Of a stretch of DNA of 64,000 bases, positions 10,009 to 20,001 are shown piece by piece. The DNA comes from Elymus sibiricus (taxonomy: Eukaryota; Streptophyta; Magnoliopsida; Poales; Poaceae), in NCBI GenBank assembly GCA_039707655.1, contig CM077674.1, positions 234,957,904 to 235,021,903 on the forward strand, given 5' to 3'. The position numbers and the translations under genes were made by a program. The notes beneath the pieces are model-generated. The model saw only the letters and a list, made by a program, of their open reading frames with translations, ran no database searches and was not told the origin of the DNA. Numbering within the stretch: the first letter of the stretch is position 1; each line of letters begins with the position of its first letter.

Positions 10009-12011
10009 ATGGCGAGCACAGCATGCTTTGTGATCGTTAGTAAGAATGATATCCCAATTTATGATGCTGAAGTTGGATCAGCTCCAAAAGTATGATTCGT
10101 TCAGTTATTCCCTTCAGTAATTAATTTATGCTCTACTCTATTTATTACATTTGTGGTATTTTTATGTGTGCCTTTGTTGATTTAGCAAAGTCCAAACATC
10201 AGTGTGATGGTTAAATATTCGTTGTAGTTTTGTTCCCATATTCCTTTGCTATTGATGGATTCCATGATGCATGTAATCTTGTATTTGGAAATAGATATGT
10301 ATTAATGTGCACATATATTGTTCATTACAGTATTATCACTGGTTTGCAACCTTACTTTATGGGACATCTACTGTCCATTCCATCTCGAGCAAGAATAAAT
10401 TGTTCATCTGAATTATGAACATCAAGTGTAGCTTTACAGTTATTTTCTAAGATAACTAAATGATGAAAACTTGCAACTCTTGTGATCTTGTCACATTATT
10501 TCCCCCCTCATAAGAGGCATAACTAGTAACCCCTTCGTCTCTAGACTTGAGATGGACTCTTTAATTCTATTTTATTATAGACGCTTAGCAATTTTTTTTT
10601 ATAATACCTAGGACATGGATGTTATATGAACCAATGATCATGACAAGTCGTTAATAACTTAATACTAGCATGGCTTCCTCTTTCATTACTTCCTCCTTAA
10701 CATATCCCTCTACCTTGTTTGACAATCTTACTCATCAAATGGCACTCGGTTCATATCTGTAAATTTGCTCGATCATTGACAAGGTTCAAAGAAAGGGTGA
10801 GCCATTCACCATGAAGGCTAGAAATGTGAGATCAACTGAGAATGCACGCACTACTTCTCATATTTATATTTCACTATGATCGACAGTAGAGGCATGCATT
10901 ACATTTACCTCTCCCTGTAGCCTGTAGGTCATCCTATTAACGTATGTTTATTCAGTTGCTTGTTTCATGATGACCCAATTTACTTCCTCTCGCAGAAAGA
11001 AGATCAGGCTTATCAGCATCAGTTCATTTTGCATGCTGCATTAGATGTTGTTCAGGACCTTGCATGGGCTACAAGTGCAATGTGAGTGGTTGTTGATTTG
11101 TCATTACTCTGTCATGTGTATCCAAAGATACAATGTAGACCCCCTTGTAGTTTTTCTTGTTTCTGGCTGCACATAACTATTCCTCTTTTTTGCTATTTTC
11201 AGGTTTCTGAAGTCAGTAGATAGATTCAACGATCTTGTGGTGTCTGTTTATGTAACTGCTGGTCATATCCTTTGAGTGCTTATATGTGGTCTCTTTTTAG
11301 AGAGCCGAAGCCTTGTGTGATGTCTTGGCAGAAAAAGAATCTAGAAATGCGAGAATTTAGTGATAATTCCTTTGATCAGAATTATAATTTTTCTGTCTGC
11401 AAACGACTTAAGATATAGCCGTAACAGGTAAATTTTGGTTCTTGTGTATGTCTTTAATTCCTGTGAGAGTGATAACTCATAACCGCGATTGCCCTTGCTA
11501 CATTTCTTTAAGTTTTTCCTAATAGTAGTATTATCTTGACTCCTATATATAAAGAAACAGTTGGTGATGGTGGTGTGTCTGCCATCCGTCATTCTGACCA
11601 TACGATCTGCATCTAAAACATTGTGAGGCAAGCTGTGATATTTTTGCAAAGGATATGACCATTCTGCTCCACATTTGCAGAAAACCCCTTAGTCCCCCAG
11701 ACCATCTCCGTCCCTCCCCTGCCTCATTCAAACAAACAAGAGGAATAAATTTATATATATATGCACACACACACACACACACACACACAATGATACATAC
11801 GTACACACACACACACACACACACACGATTTTGTTTCAAGTTTCTGAACATGTATTAGTCTATTTTGGATCCATTGTAACACACATGCACTTTGCTAGTT
11901 GTTTTCTTAACAGCCAGTTCATCACATACTAGATTTATGTTGCTTCATGATTCACGGAGTGAAGATGGTATAAAAAGCTTCTTTCAGGAAGTTCACGAAC
12001 TTTACATCAAG
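10009..12011 (+). CDS. TRAPPC2: TRAPP complex subunit 2 (sedlin/Trs20 family), last exon not found
   Basis: Core subunit of the TRAPP tethering complexes, which act as Rab/Ypt1 exchange factors in ER-Golgi and Golgi traffic (family knowledge). Four coding exons are visible: 10009-10089 ([20 protein letters not shown]...), 10996-11081 ([17 protein letters not shown]...), 11203-11264 ([20 protein letters not shown]) and 11926-12011 ([10 protein letters not shown]...[11 protein letters not shown]). They sum to 315 nt, or 105 codons without a stop, against about 135 residues for the usual plant protein. Exon phases agree at every junction. Introns 1 and 2 are GT-AG. Intron 3 (11265-11925) is a U12-type AT-AC intron. 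The start codon follows an acceptor at 10006, so the 5'UTR is split. The C-terminal exon (about 30 residues) is not seen downstream, so the gene is 3'-truncated or its last intron is very long. Identification is strong; function in this copy is uncertain. Confidence 0.9.
10090..10995 (+). other. TRAPPC2 intron after coding exon 1
   Basis: GTATGATT donor at 10090 and CTCGCAG acceptor at 10995. AT-rich, no ORF or repeat recognised. Confidence 0.8.
11265..11925 (+). other. U12-type AT-AC intron of TRAPPC2
   Basis: The 5' splice site ATATCCTTTG (11265 on) matches the minor-spliceosome consensus ATATCCTT. A branch-like TTTTCTTAAC lies at about 11902-11911 with its branch A about 15 nt from the 3' end CAC at 11923-11925, within or at the edge of the usual U12 range. 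Joining GGTC|ATACTAGATTTATG keeps the frame and gives [11 protein letters not shown], the expected family sequence. No GT-AG choice at this position preserves it. The intron holds a double (AC)n repeat. Confidence 0.88.
11762..11827. repeat. Compound (AC)n microsatellite within the U12 intron
   Basis: Two AC runs separated by ATGATACATACGT. Confidence 0.9.
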
Positions 12012-13194
12012 GTAAACTGTTAGCTGTGTAGTGAGAAAGCTACATTTATTTTGATTGCTGTTCTAAACTAAGTCAGACATTTATATGAATATTACAAAAA
12101 ATACACGCGTTGAAATGCCATCTTTAGATGATGGTGGTATGTTTCCTATGTTCTATGTCCATATCCTACTATTTGCCGCTGGATGAAAAAACTTCAATAG
12201 TGTATCACGCCCCATCCGGGGGGAGATTTGCTCAAGCACGCACACATGCATCACGCCCCAGATCCGGCAGAGCTCGGCATGCAGCTCTGCAGTGTGTGTG
12301 TGAGTCCCACTGCTGATTAACTCCTCATCCAATCGAAACCTAGGAGCCAGCAAAAAGCTCATGCTCAGAAACAGTCCTTATCGCCTCCGTCTGAGCTGAG
12401 ATTGCATAGTGGCGTCGCTGTAATCAGGTCTGGTTTACAGTTCAGAACTAAAGGGCCTGAATCAGCTGCGCCTGTTTGCGCGCGACTGGATTGGCAGATG
12501 ACAAAACATGGAGTATCTGTCCATCGCGGCCAGGCCACAGTGCGATGGCTAAGATGGCTTTCACTGTCCCGGGATCGCTATCTCCACGGACAAGTACGGG
12601 CATTACCTCTCCTCACCCATGGAAGGACTAGCTAGATTTAGAATGTCACATCAGAGATTTAACAACACCAAACAAGGACTATGGACGTTTTTTTTAATGC
12701 AAATTGTGATTGCACACGTTTTTTTTTTCTAATAGCATTTTTTTTCGAAAAGTTGTTTTCGTTAACAAAGAAGATTGTGCATGAACTGTCAAAAAGAATG
12801 GTGAATAATGCTCGACGCATGAACCAACGTACAAATCACTGTTTTTGGTGATTAGCATATAAACATATTTGTTCAATCCCCAGGGACATTATAGACAATT
12901 CATGCCAAATCTACAGTCTCACAGTTGTCTCAACCAAACAACTTCCAGCTTTTCCATGGTGCACAGCTCATAACAACTTTTTTAGAATCCACAACTTAAT
13001 CAAACACACCCTCATCTCACTGCAAAATTAGCAAACACAACTGCGATAACTTAAACTATCGTGTTTGCTAATATTGCAACTTGGTGCTAAGAGATGTGCA
13101 CTTTTAGGTAGTCGAGTTGATATGTAAAAAAAGTTAGGCAACTTTGAATTTAAAAACAGATTGCACAAAGAGGAATGTATTTATATTATCTACT
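12012..13194. other. Region 3' of visible TRAPPC2 exons; no gene seen
   Basis: GTAAACTG at 12012 is a good U2 donor after exon 4. The following 1.2 kb was read for the expected final exon (LPGSRITSSHFDTKV-like) and none was found. T-rich runs occur at 12688-12745. Confidence 0.55.
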
Positions 13195-13195
13195 A

Positions 13196-13214
13196 CTCCC
13201 TCCATACCATAATA
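13196..13214. mobile_element. Interrupted Stowaway-like MITE (left end)
   Basis: CTCCCTCCATACCATAATA begins another Stowaway-type TIR. The complete MITE at 13215-13295 is inserted at its TA. A possible continuation, AAGTATTATGGAATTTTC, follows at about 13302. Confidence 0.55.
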
Positions 13215-13295
13215 CTCCCTCTGTAAAGAAATATAAGAGCATTTAGATCACTGCTTTAGTGATCTAAACGCTCTTATATTTCTTTACGGAGGGAG
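13215..13295. mobile_element. Stowaway MITE (Tc1/mariner type)
   Basis: 81 bp, almost entirely inverted repeat: CTCCCTCTGTAAAGAAATAT...ATATTTCTTTACGGAGGGAG with a GATCACTGCTTTAGTGATC centre. TA target duplication at 13213-13214 and 13296-13297. Confidence 0.92.
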
Positions 13296-13361
13296 TACTT
13301 CACAAGTATTATGGAATTTTCTCAAGTAGTAAAAGGTATGTAAAAAAAGCTCGACTTCGTA

Positions 13362-13381
13362 CTCCCTCTGTACGGAGGGAG
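13362..13381. mobile_element. Minimal Stowaway footprint (TIR-to-TIR, 20 bp)
   Basis: CTCCCTCTGTACGGAGGGAG, a TIR joined directly to its inverse, flanked by TA on both sides. It is what remains after loss of the whole interior of a MITE. Confidence 0.75.
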
Positions 13382-13383
13382 TA

Positions 13384-13850
13384 CTTTTTTGCTATTCCAT
13401 GTCAAGACAAGGCATCATAGCAGTAGATCGGTAATGTCGAAGCTCACATATATTAGCGCCGAGGGTTCTCCGGAAAGTAATGTTTTCTTGAGAAAAGATT
13501 AGCAGGGATATCACCCGAATTCCCTGCCCTCCTCGCACCACACACACAATCAGCTCAGACGTAACGAAGTACTGTAACGCATTTAAACCACAGAACGGCC
13601 TGACGCGCTTCAGTTCAGCATTTGGTGAGAAAGCTTGACGTGTGCGTCAGTTTTCTCTTGGAAAAGAAAAGAAAACATGAAGGTTAGCCCAGCACGTTGT
13701 TTTCATTCGGCTACAGCGCCGGTACTATACTGGCGACTGAGATGGAAGCGGAGTGGGAGTGCGACACCACGTTTTGGCTGTATCGCTGGTAGAGCTAATG
13801 ATGCTGGCTTTTGACGGGCGATAGAGATAGGGCGATCGAGCCAGTAGCGT
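13384..13850. other. Unassigned sequence before the LINE fragment
   Basis: No supported gene or repeat boundary. Confidence 0.5.
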
Positions 13851-13868
13851 AAACATATCTTAGCGTCT

Positions 13869-14567
13869 ACCAATACCTGAGCTTGTGGCTGTGGCATCTT
13901 GGTACCTTTGGTGGCAACGCCGGCAGATAACAAAGGGTGCATCAGTATTGCCAACAGGTAGAACAGCAACATCCATCAGAGCAATTGCCACAAATTTCTG
14001 AAGAGCAACTGAAAAGAAGGACGAAAGGAAGAAGGAACCGAAAAAGTGGTGCAAACCGTTGCACGGCTTTCTGAAAGTTAATGTAGATGCTTCATTCCAC
14101 ATAGAAGACCGATCGGGAGCCACTAGAGCAGTCATCAGAGATGAATGGGGTTATTTTGTAGCTGCTGCAACATGGTTCGTTCCACATGTGTCCGATGCGG
14201 CTTCTGCTGAAGCAATTGCTCTCAGGAATGGTATTAATTTAGCAGCTCATGTGGGATGCTCGAGGATAGAAGCTGAGTCAGATTGTGAACTTGTGATTGA
14301 TGCAGTCAAAGATCCATATAGATTCAATGGTTCCCACGCAGCAACGATTGTTGAATGCGCTCAACTCTCTTGTGACTTTGGCCAGGTGAAATTTTCTTCA
14401 TGCAACCGAGAAGCAAACAGCGTAGCAGATGCTTTGGCTAAACAAGCGTATATGCTGAAGAATTCTTCTGTTTGGGAAGATGACCCGCCTGATTTCATTT
14501 CGTCTTTGATTGTAAATGACATTGCTATTATCTAAGAAATGAAATCTTTACCCTGTCAAAAAAAAAA
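13869..14567 (+). mobile_element. 5'-truncated LINE with RNase H domain and poly(A)
   Basis: Flanked by the target duplication CATATCTTAGCGTCT (13854-13868, 14568-14582), with a poly(A) tract just before the right copy. The plus strand encodes an open frame, about 14002-14535, reading FLKVNVDASF...GYFVAA...AEAIALRNGI...IEAESDCELVIDAV...REANSVADALAK: the RNase H-like domain (RVT_3 type) at the C-terminus of plant LINE ORF2. The acidic residues DAS, AEA and ESD are in place. The rest of ORF2 is missing (5' truncation during target-primed reverse transcription). Confidence 0.9.
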
Positions 14568-14582
14568 CATATCTTAGCGTCT

Positions 14583-14902
14583 CCCACATTAGAATCGCTA
14601 GATAAGACTTCTCGTCAGGATCCATGGCCCGGGAACATATTGTTTTTTTTTGCGGGAACATATTGTTTGTTAGCTTGACAGCAACATTGTAGGTCTGCGG
14701 ATTCAGGTTTCAGGGTAGCAGCCCAGTACTACAACGGTAAAAATGATCTCACGCGATTCGCCACTGAATTTCTGTGGTAGAAACTTGGGGTTTTACGGCC
14801 GACATGATCTCTCTTTTTGACTAATGTTGCAGCGCTTCACGGCCAAATCCGTGTGCGTTTCACCGCTTGGTGAAATCTGTCTGAAAACCTTTTCCTTCTT
14901 CA
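14583..14902. other. Flank of the Harbinger-like element, with a locally duplicated motif
   Basis: CACGGCCAAATCCGT...TTCACCGCTTGGTGAAA...CTGAAAACCTTTTCCTTCTT (about 14836-14900) recurs in related form right of the element (about 16316-16393). No gene. Confidence 0.5.
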
Positions 14903-15154
14903 GGGCATCTCCAAGGCTGACCCGCAAACCGCCCGCATCCGTCCGGACCGCGCCGTTCGGACCATGTGGGCCATACAACGCCGACCTGTATCAGTCTCCG
15001 GAGCGGTCCGGACGTGATTTCTCCCGCAAACCGGACACAAACGTGGGAAAGTTTTGCGAGAGTCCGGATACGAGAAACGTCGCTATCCGCCCCTCTGGCC
15101 CACCCAAAAGGAAGGCGGAGCCCGTGTTTTTGTAGCATACCGCACTGTTTCTTG

Positions 15155-15402
15155 TTGATCACTAGCCGGATATGCTTTTGTTTTCTTGATCACTAGCTGG
15201 ATAGTCTTCAGTTTTCTTGATCACTAGCCGGATAGGCTTCAGTTTTGTTGATCACTAGCCGGCTATGCTTTAGTTTTGTTGATCACTAGCCGGATAGGCT
15301 TCAGTTTTGTTGATCACTAGCCGGATATGCTTTAGTTTTGTTGATCACTAGCCGGACATGTATTGTTTTGTTGCTCACTACCCGGATATGCATTGTTTCA
15401 CT
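15155..15402 (+). repeat. Minisatellite, 31-bp unit, eight copies
   Basis: Unit TTGATCACTAGCCGGATAGG + CTTCAGTTTTG repeated eight times with a few substitutions. It lies inside the Harbinger-like element, directly upstream of the ORF1 remnant. Confidence 0.9.
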
Positions 15403-15423
15403 TTGTAGCCTACTCGTGCTTGT

Positions 15424-16089
15424 GTGGTGTACAAGAAGTTGGAGAAGAAGTCATTCACCGTCATGCATTGTTGGTTGAAGTTGAATGAGCAACCGAAGTG
15501 GAACATTTTCATTGCCAAGACTGCCGCCCAAGCCAACGAGGAAGAAACCGGTGACCCTACCGACCCAACAAAAGAACCGCCGAAGAAGGTTAGAAGAAAT
15601 TTACGAGGCAAGAAGTGGGAGGAGAAGAGGGCGAAGCGAGAAGGTGCAGCGGCCAAGCTGACTGAGAGGTTCGAGGAGATCTTAGCGAAGAAGGAGGAGT
15701 CATGTGTGAGGCGCTCAGAAATCTAGGAGGAGAGGTTCAAGCAGTTGATGGACGCGACGGAGAAGAAGATCAAGCTCGAATAGAGGAGGACCATGATCGA
15801 AGAGAAGAAGGCGGCGCTGGAGGTGAAGAAGGCCACGATCGAGAAAAAGAGGGTGAAGATCGCCGCCAATGCGGAGGACGCCAAGATGTTGACCTTGAAT
15901 ATCGACTCTTTGGTTGCCGACGCTAGAATTATCGTGCAATCCGTCCGCTACCAGATGTTGGAGCGGCAGAAAGATGAGTTGGCGGCAGCGGAAGATGAGG
16001 ACGCGGCGGAGGCGGAGGTGGCTGCGGATGCGGAGGCTGTCTACACTGCGGACTGCCAGAGTGATATTTTTTTGGATTCGGGTATGTAA
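15424..16089 (+). pseudogene. Harbinger ORF1-like protein, broken by two stops
   Basis: One frame runs from 15424 to 16089 with two internal TAG codons (15724-15726 and 15781-15783) and no frameshift. The N-terminal half has SFTVMHCWLKLNEQPKWN, the signature of the plant proteins with a SANT/NAM-associated C-terminal domain that form ORF1 of PIF/Harbinger transposons. It is followed by a lysine/glutamate-rich coiled coil (KKWEEKRAKREGAAAKLTER, then EEKKAALEVKKATIEKK), a shorter helix and an acidic tail. The preceding SANT domain is missing. Both stops could derive from CAG by C-to-T change. Identification rests on motif memory. Confidence 0.7.
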
Positions 16090-16313
16090 AAACTAAGCAT
16101 ATTTGCCTATTTTTGGTTGTGAACGGGGATGTGATCCGGCGCGGGTGTGATCCGGCGCGTTGTGTGGATCAGTGCACATTTGAATTTGAATTTGCTGACA
16201 GACATATACAGGCTACAGTTGGATGTCGTCCTTCCGCATCTGTGTCCGTGAACTAGTCCCCTGTCCGCGGACTGATACGGGAGGAAATTTGCATGTTGCC
16301 GTTGAAGATGCCC

Positions 16314-16608
16314 TTACCGCCTGGTGAACTGAAAACCTTTACCTCCTTTACGGCCAAATCCGTCGGCTCGTCCTTTTTCACCGCTTGGTGGAAAGCATGC
16401 CAACGTCCACCTCGCCCGTCCGGAGAAGGATGTTTTATGTGCGTGGAAGTTTACGGAAATACGTATATTTCGTTTGCTTCTTTGATTGATGACATGGACA
16501 CGGCAGTGTGACGGTACTACATGCTTGGCTCACTCATCTTCAGACGCTTTGAAGTCACTCGTGTACAGGTGCTCGCGCAACGAAAGACCAATGAAGAGCA
16601 TGCACTTT
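16314..16608. other. Flank of the Harbinger-like element
   Basis: Holds the second copy of the CGGCCAAATCCGT/CACCGCTTGGTG motif. No gene. Confidence 0.45.
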
Positions 16609-18186
16609 TTTTAAAAGAAGGATAACCCCGGCCTCTGCATTTGGACGATGCATGCAGCCGTTTTATTAATTATTCATAAAGACCTTATAAAATAATACAT
16701 CAGTAAGTCTGAAGCCACCATTTTGACAACATCTGTCGTTACTCCTATCCACATGATGAAGGGGTGTCGATTGTCCGAGCCGAATACCAAACAGACCTCG
16801 CACCAAACCCTAACATCTAAAGCCGGAGGCCCCAACCAAGCCACATTGTCGGGTCTGGGGCACACACTGGTCCGGCGCACTCTCAGAGGCCTTCGCCGCC
16901 GTCTTCCACCGATCCATCTTCAGAGCAGGTACTGACGCATGGACCTTGCCAGGCCTGCCGTCGACGCCACCATGGCACAACGCCACCTCCCTACGTGCGT
17001 TCATCATCACACATCCGTCGCCGAGACCCTGTTGCGCCACGCCGCCGAGACTCCACATCGTCGATGCGTGATATGAAACACCGCTCCACCGCTAAAACCC
17101 TCCACTGGTCCTTCGAGCCAATGCACACCTCCAAGAATGACGCCCCCAAGGAGGGAACGACACAAGAGCGCCGTCATCATCCGATCAACTGATCAAGGGT
17201 TTCCCCCGGAGGTAGCAGGAGGAATTGGGAGCTTCACCTCGATGATGCCTTCATGAAGAAAACGACACCAAAGGCGTCACCATCACCGGCTCCGACCACC
17301 GGTCGAAGACCAGGTTTTTACCCGGATCTGTCCCAAGAAAATCCAACCGACAACCTGTGCACCGTCCAGACCGCCTTCAAAGCCCCAAATCTAGCCGCCC
17401 AGATCCGGCGACCATCCACAGCAGCACTGCCACCGTGGGAGCCCTGGCACACCGGTCACTGCCTGTGTATGCCACCACTGGAGCCTGGGAGGATGGCCGC
17501 CACCCCACCTCGCCAAACCGCGAGAGCCGCCGAGAGGGATCCCGCACTCTCGTTACCGTCTCTGATCCGAACCAATCCGGAGCCAAAGCAACCAGATCGC
17601 CGGCGCAGATCCGCCTTGAACAGGGACAACACCACGCCATGCCGCCGCGGGAAGTCCGAGCTTCACCTGCCGCCACCTTTCAGGGCCGCCGCCCTAGGAT
17701 CTAGGCCGAACGTCGCCACCGCCGCCCCGGGATCCAGGCAGAACGTCGCCACCGCCGCCAAACCGCCAAGCCGGCGGCCACCGCAGCCCTGGCCGCCGTG
17801 ACCATGCGGACGCGCCGAGCGGCTAGCACCACCCGCTCTTCCACGTCGCCCTGCAGCTCCGCCGCCTCCGCCCACCACCACGCCGCCGCCTTGCGCCCTC
17901 GCCAGAGGCGAGCCGCCGCGACCCAGATCCGGGAGAAGCGCCCCGGCGCCGTTGGGTGACCCGCCTCACCCGATCCCGACGCGGGAGGGAAGAGGACCTC
18001 CCCTCCGCCATCGGCCGCCCGGGATTTCGCCCAGCGGCGACGGAGGGGAGGACGGGGATGGAGGCGGCCCGGCGGCTAGGTTTAGGTCTCCGCCCGAGTC
18101 GCCCATGTGGGGGGCGACGCATGCATGCATGAAGACTAGAAGGTGCCGCGCGTTCTTCGTTCCTGGGCTCTTTCTTGTTGTTGTAT
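16609..18186 (-). mobile_element. Probable LINE-like or unclassified dispersed repeat, GC-rich
   Basis: Begins with a T-run followed by AAGGATAACCCCGGCCTCTGCAT, a phrase I remember as a common dispersed cereal repeat that starts next to a T-run (a minus-strand poly(A)). The rest (16880-18120) is strongly GC-rich with open frames in several phases, including 182 codons on plus (17253-17801) and 99 on minus (17823-18122). None matches a family I know and all look compositional. No target duplication was established. The right end was interrupted by the copia insertion at 18192. Confidence 0.4.
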
Positions 18187-19330
18187 CATGGTGTTGGAAA
18201 TATGCCCTAGAGGCAATAATAAAATGGTTATTATTATATTTCCTTGTTCATGATAATTGTCTATTGTTCATGCTATAATTGTATTAGCCGTAAACCGTAA
18301 TACATGTGTGAATACATAGACCACACCTTGTCCCTAGTGAGCCTCTAGATGACTAGCTCGTTGATCCATAGATGGTCATGGTTTCCTGGCCATGGACATT
18401 GGATGTCGTTGATAACGGGATCACATCATTAGGAGAATGATGTGATGGACAAGACCCAATCCTAAGCATAGCACAAGATCGTGTAGTTCGTCTGCTAGAG
18501 CTTTTCTAATGTCAAGTATCATTTCCTTAGACCATGAGATTGTGCAACTCCCGGATACCGTAGGAATGCTTTGGGTGTATCAAACGTCACAACGTAACTA
18601 GGTGACTATAAATGTGCACTACAGGTGTCTCCGAAAGTGTTTGTTGGGTTGGCACGAATCGAGACTGGGATTTGTCACTCCGTATGACGGAGAGGTATCT
18701 CTGGGCCCACTCGGTAATACATCATCATAATGAGCTCAATGTGACTAAGGAGTTAGTCACGGGATCATGTGTTACGGAACGAGTAAAGAGACTTGCCGGT
18801 AACGAGATTGAACAAGGTATAGGGATACCGACGATCGAATCTCGGCCAAGTAACATACCGATGGACAAAGGGAATTGTATACGGGATTAATTGAATCCCC
18901 GATATCGTGGTTAATCTGATGAGATCATCGTGGAACATGTGGGAGCCAATATGGGTATCCAGATCCCGCTATTGGTTATTGGCCGGAGAGGTGTCTCGGT
19001 CATGACTGCATGGTTCCCGAACCCGTAGGGTCTACACACTTAAGGTTCGGTGACGCTAGAGTTGTAATGGGAATTGTATGTGGTTACCGAAAGTTGTTCG
19101 GAGTCCCGGATGAGATCCCGGACGTCACGAGGAGTTCCGGAATGGTCCGGAGGTGAAGATTTATATATGGGATGTCCAATTTCAGTCACCGGAAAGGTTT
19201 CGGGGTTTATCGGTATTGTACCGGGAACACCGAAGGGGTTCCGGGGGTCCACCGGGAGGGTCCACCTACCCCAGAGGACCTAATGGGCTGTAGTTGGGTG
19301 GGAACCAGCCCCTTAGTGGGCTGGTGCGCC

Positions 19331-19507
19331 CCCCCAAGGGCCCAAGGCGCCTAGGGTTGGAAACCCTAGGGGGGCCGCCGCCCCCAAGGGCCCAAGGCGC
19401 CTAGGGTTGGAAACCCTAGGGGGGCCGCCGCCCCCCAAGGGCCCAAGGCGCCTAGGGTTGGAAACCCTAGGGGGCCGCCGCCCCCCGGGGGGCCGCCGCC
19501 CCCCCTC
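19331..19507 (+). repeat. LTR minisatellite (about 50-bp unit, three copies)
   Basis: Unit CCAAGGGCCCAAGGCGCCTA followed by a perfect hairpin CCTAGGGTT-GGA-AACCCTAGG and GGGGGGCCGCCGCCC. Three copies here against four plus an extra GC block in the 3' LTR. Confidence 0.9.
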
Positions 19508-19547
19508 TAGATGGATCTAGGGGGCCGGCCCCCTCTCCCCTTCCCCC

Positions 19548-19555
19548 TATAAATA
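19548..19555 (+). promoter_or_regulatory. TATA box of the 5' LTR
   Basis: TATAAATA, between a C/G-rich block and a G-run. The equivalent box in the 3' LTR is at 26712-26719. Transcription would start about 30 bp downstream. Confidence 0.8.
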
Positions 19556-19988
19556 GTGGGGGGGGGGAGGGCAGCCGTACACCCTTCCCTTGGCGCAGCC
19601 CTTCCCCCTTCCTACACCTCCTCCTCCTCCGTAGCGCTTAGCGAAGCTCTGCCGGAGAACCACGAGCTCCACCGCCACCACGCCGTCATGCTGCCGGAGC
19701 TCTCCCTCAACTTCTCCTTCCCCCCTTGCTGGTTCAAGAAGGAGGAGACGTCCCCGGGCTGTACGTGTGTTGCACGCGGAGGCGCCGTCCGTTCGGCACT
19801 TGGATCGGATCTTCCGCGATTTGAATCACCGCGAGTACGACTCCATCAACCGCGTTCTTTGTAACGCTTCCGCTTAGCGATCTTCAAGGGTATGAAGATG
19901 CACTCCCTCTCTCTCGTTGCTAGCATCTCCTAGATTGATCTTGGTGACACGTAGGAAAATTTTGAATTATTACTACGTTCCCCAACAG

Positions 19989-20001
19989 TGGCATCATGAG
20001 C
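19989..20001 (+). other. Primer-binding site region of copia 1, atypical
   Basis: TGGCATCATGAGC lies one base after the LTR, where initiator tRNA-Met elements normally have TGGTATCAGAGC. It differs by a T-to-C change and an extra T. The second copia in this window has the canonical sequence. Confidence 0.7.

Larger units (their letters stand above)
7402..10057 (+). repeat. Tandem segmental duplication, copy B, with two later insertions
   Basis: Homologous to 5897-7404 once the hAT element (7530-8266 plus one 8-bp TSD) and the LINE fragment (9077-9765 plus one TSD) are removed. It is the copy that leads into the functional-looking exon 1 at 10009. Confidence 0.85.
14903..16313 (+). mobile_element. 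PIF/Harbinger-like element carrying a degenerate ORF1
   Basis: Ends GGGCATCTCCAA...TTGAAGATGCCC are inverted. Flanking triplets are TCA (14900-14902) and TTA (16314-16316), close to the TWA duplication of Harbinger elements with one change. 1411 bp. The interior has a 31-bp minisatellite and the remains of the ORF1 (Myb/SANT- and NAM-C-like) accessory protein. There is no DDE transposase, so any movement would need a partner. Confidence 0.72.
18192..19987 (+). repeat. 5' LTR of copia 1
   Basis: 1796 bp, TGTTGGAAATATGCCC...CCCCAACA. Contains a promoter TATA box and a roughly 50-bp minisatellite with fewer copies than the 3' LTR. Confidence 0.95.

Noticed and set aside
17253..17801. 182-codon Pro/Arg/Ala-rich frame
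   Set aside because: Falls in GC-rich repeat DNA with several open phases; no domain, start context or conservation signal.
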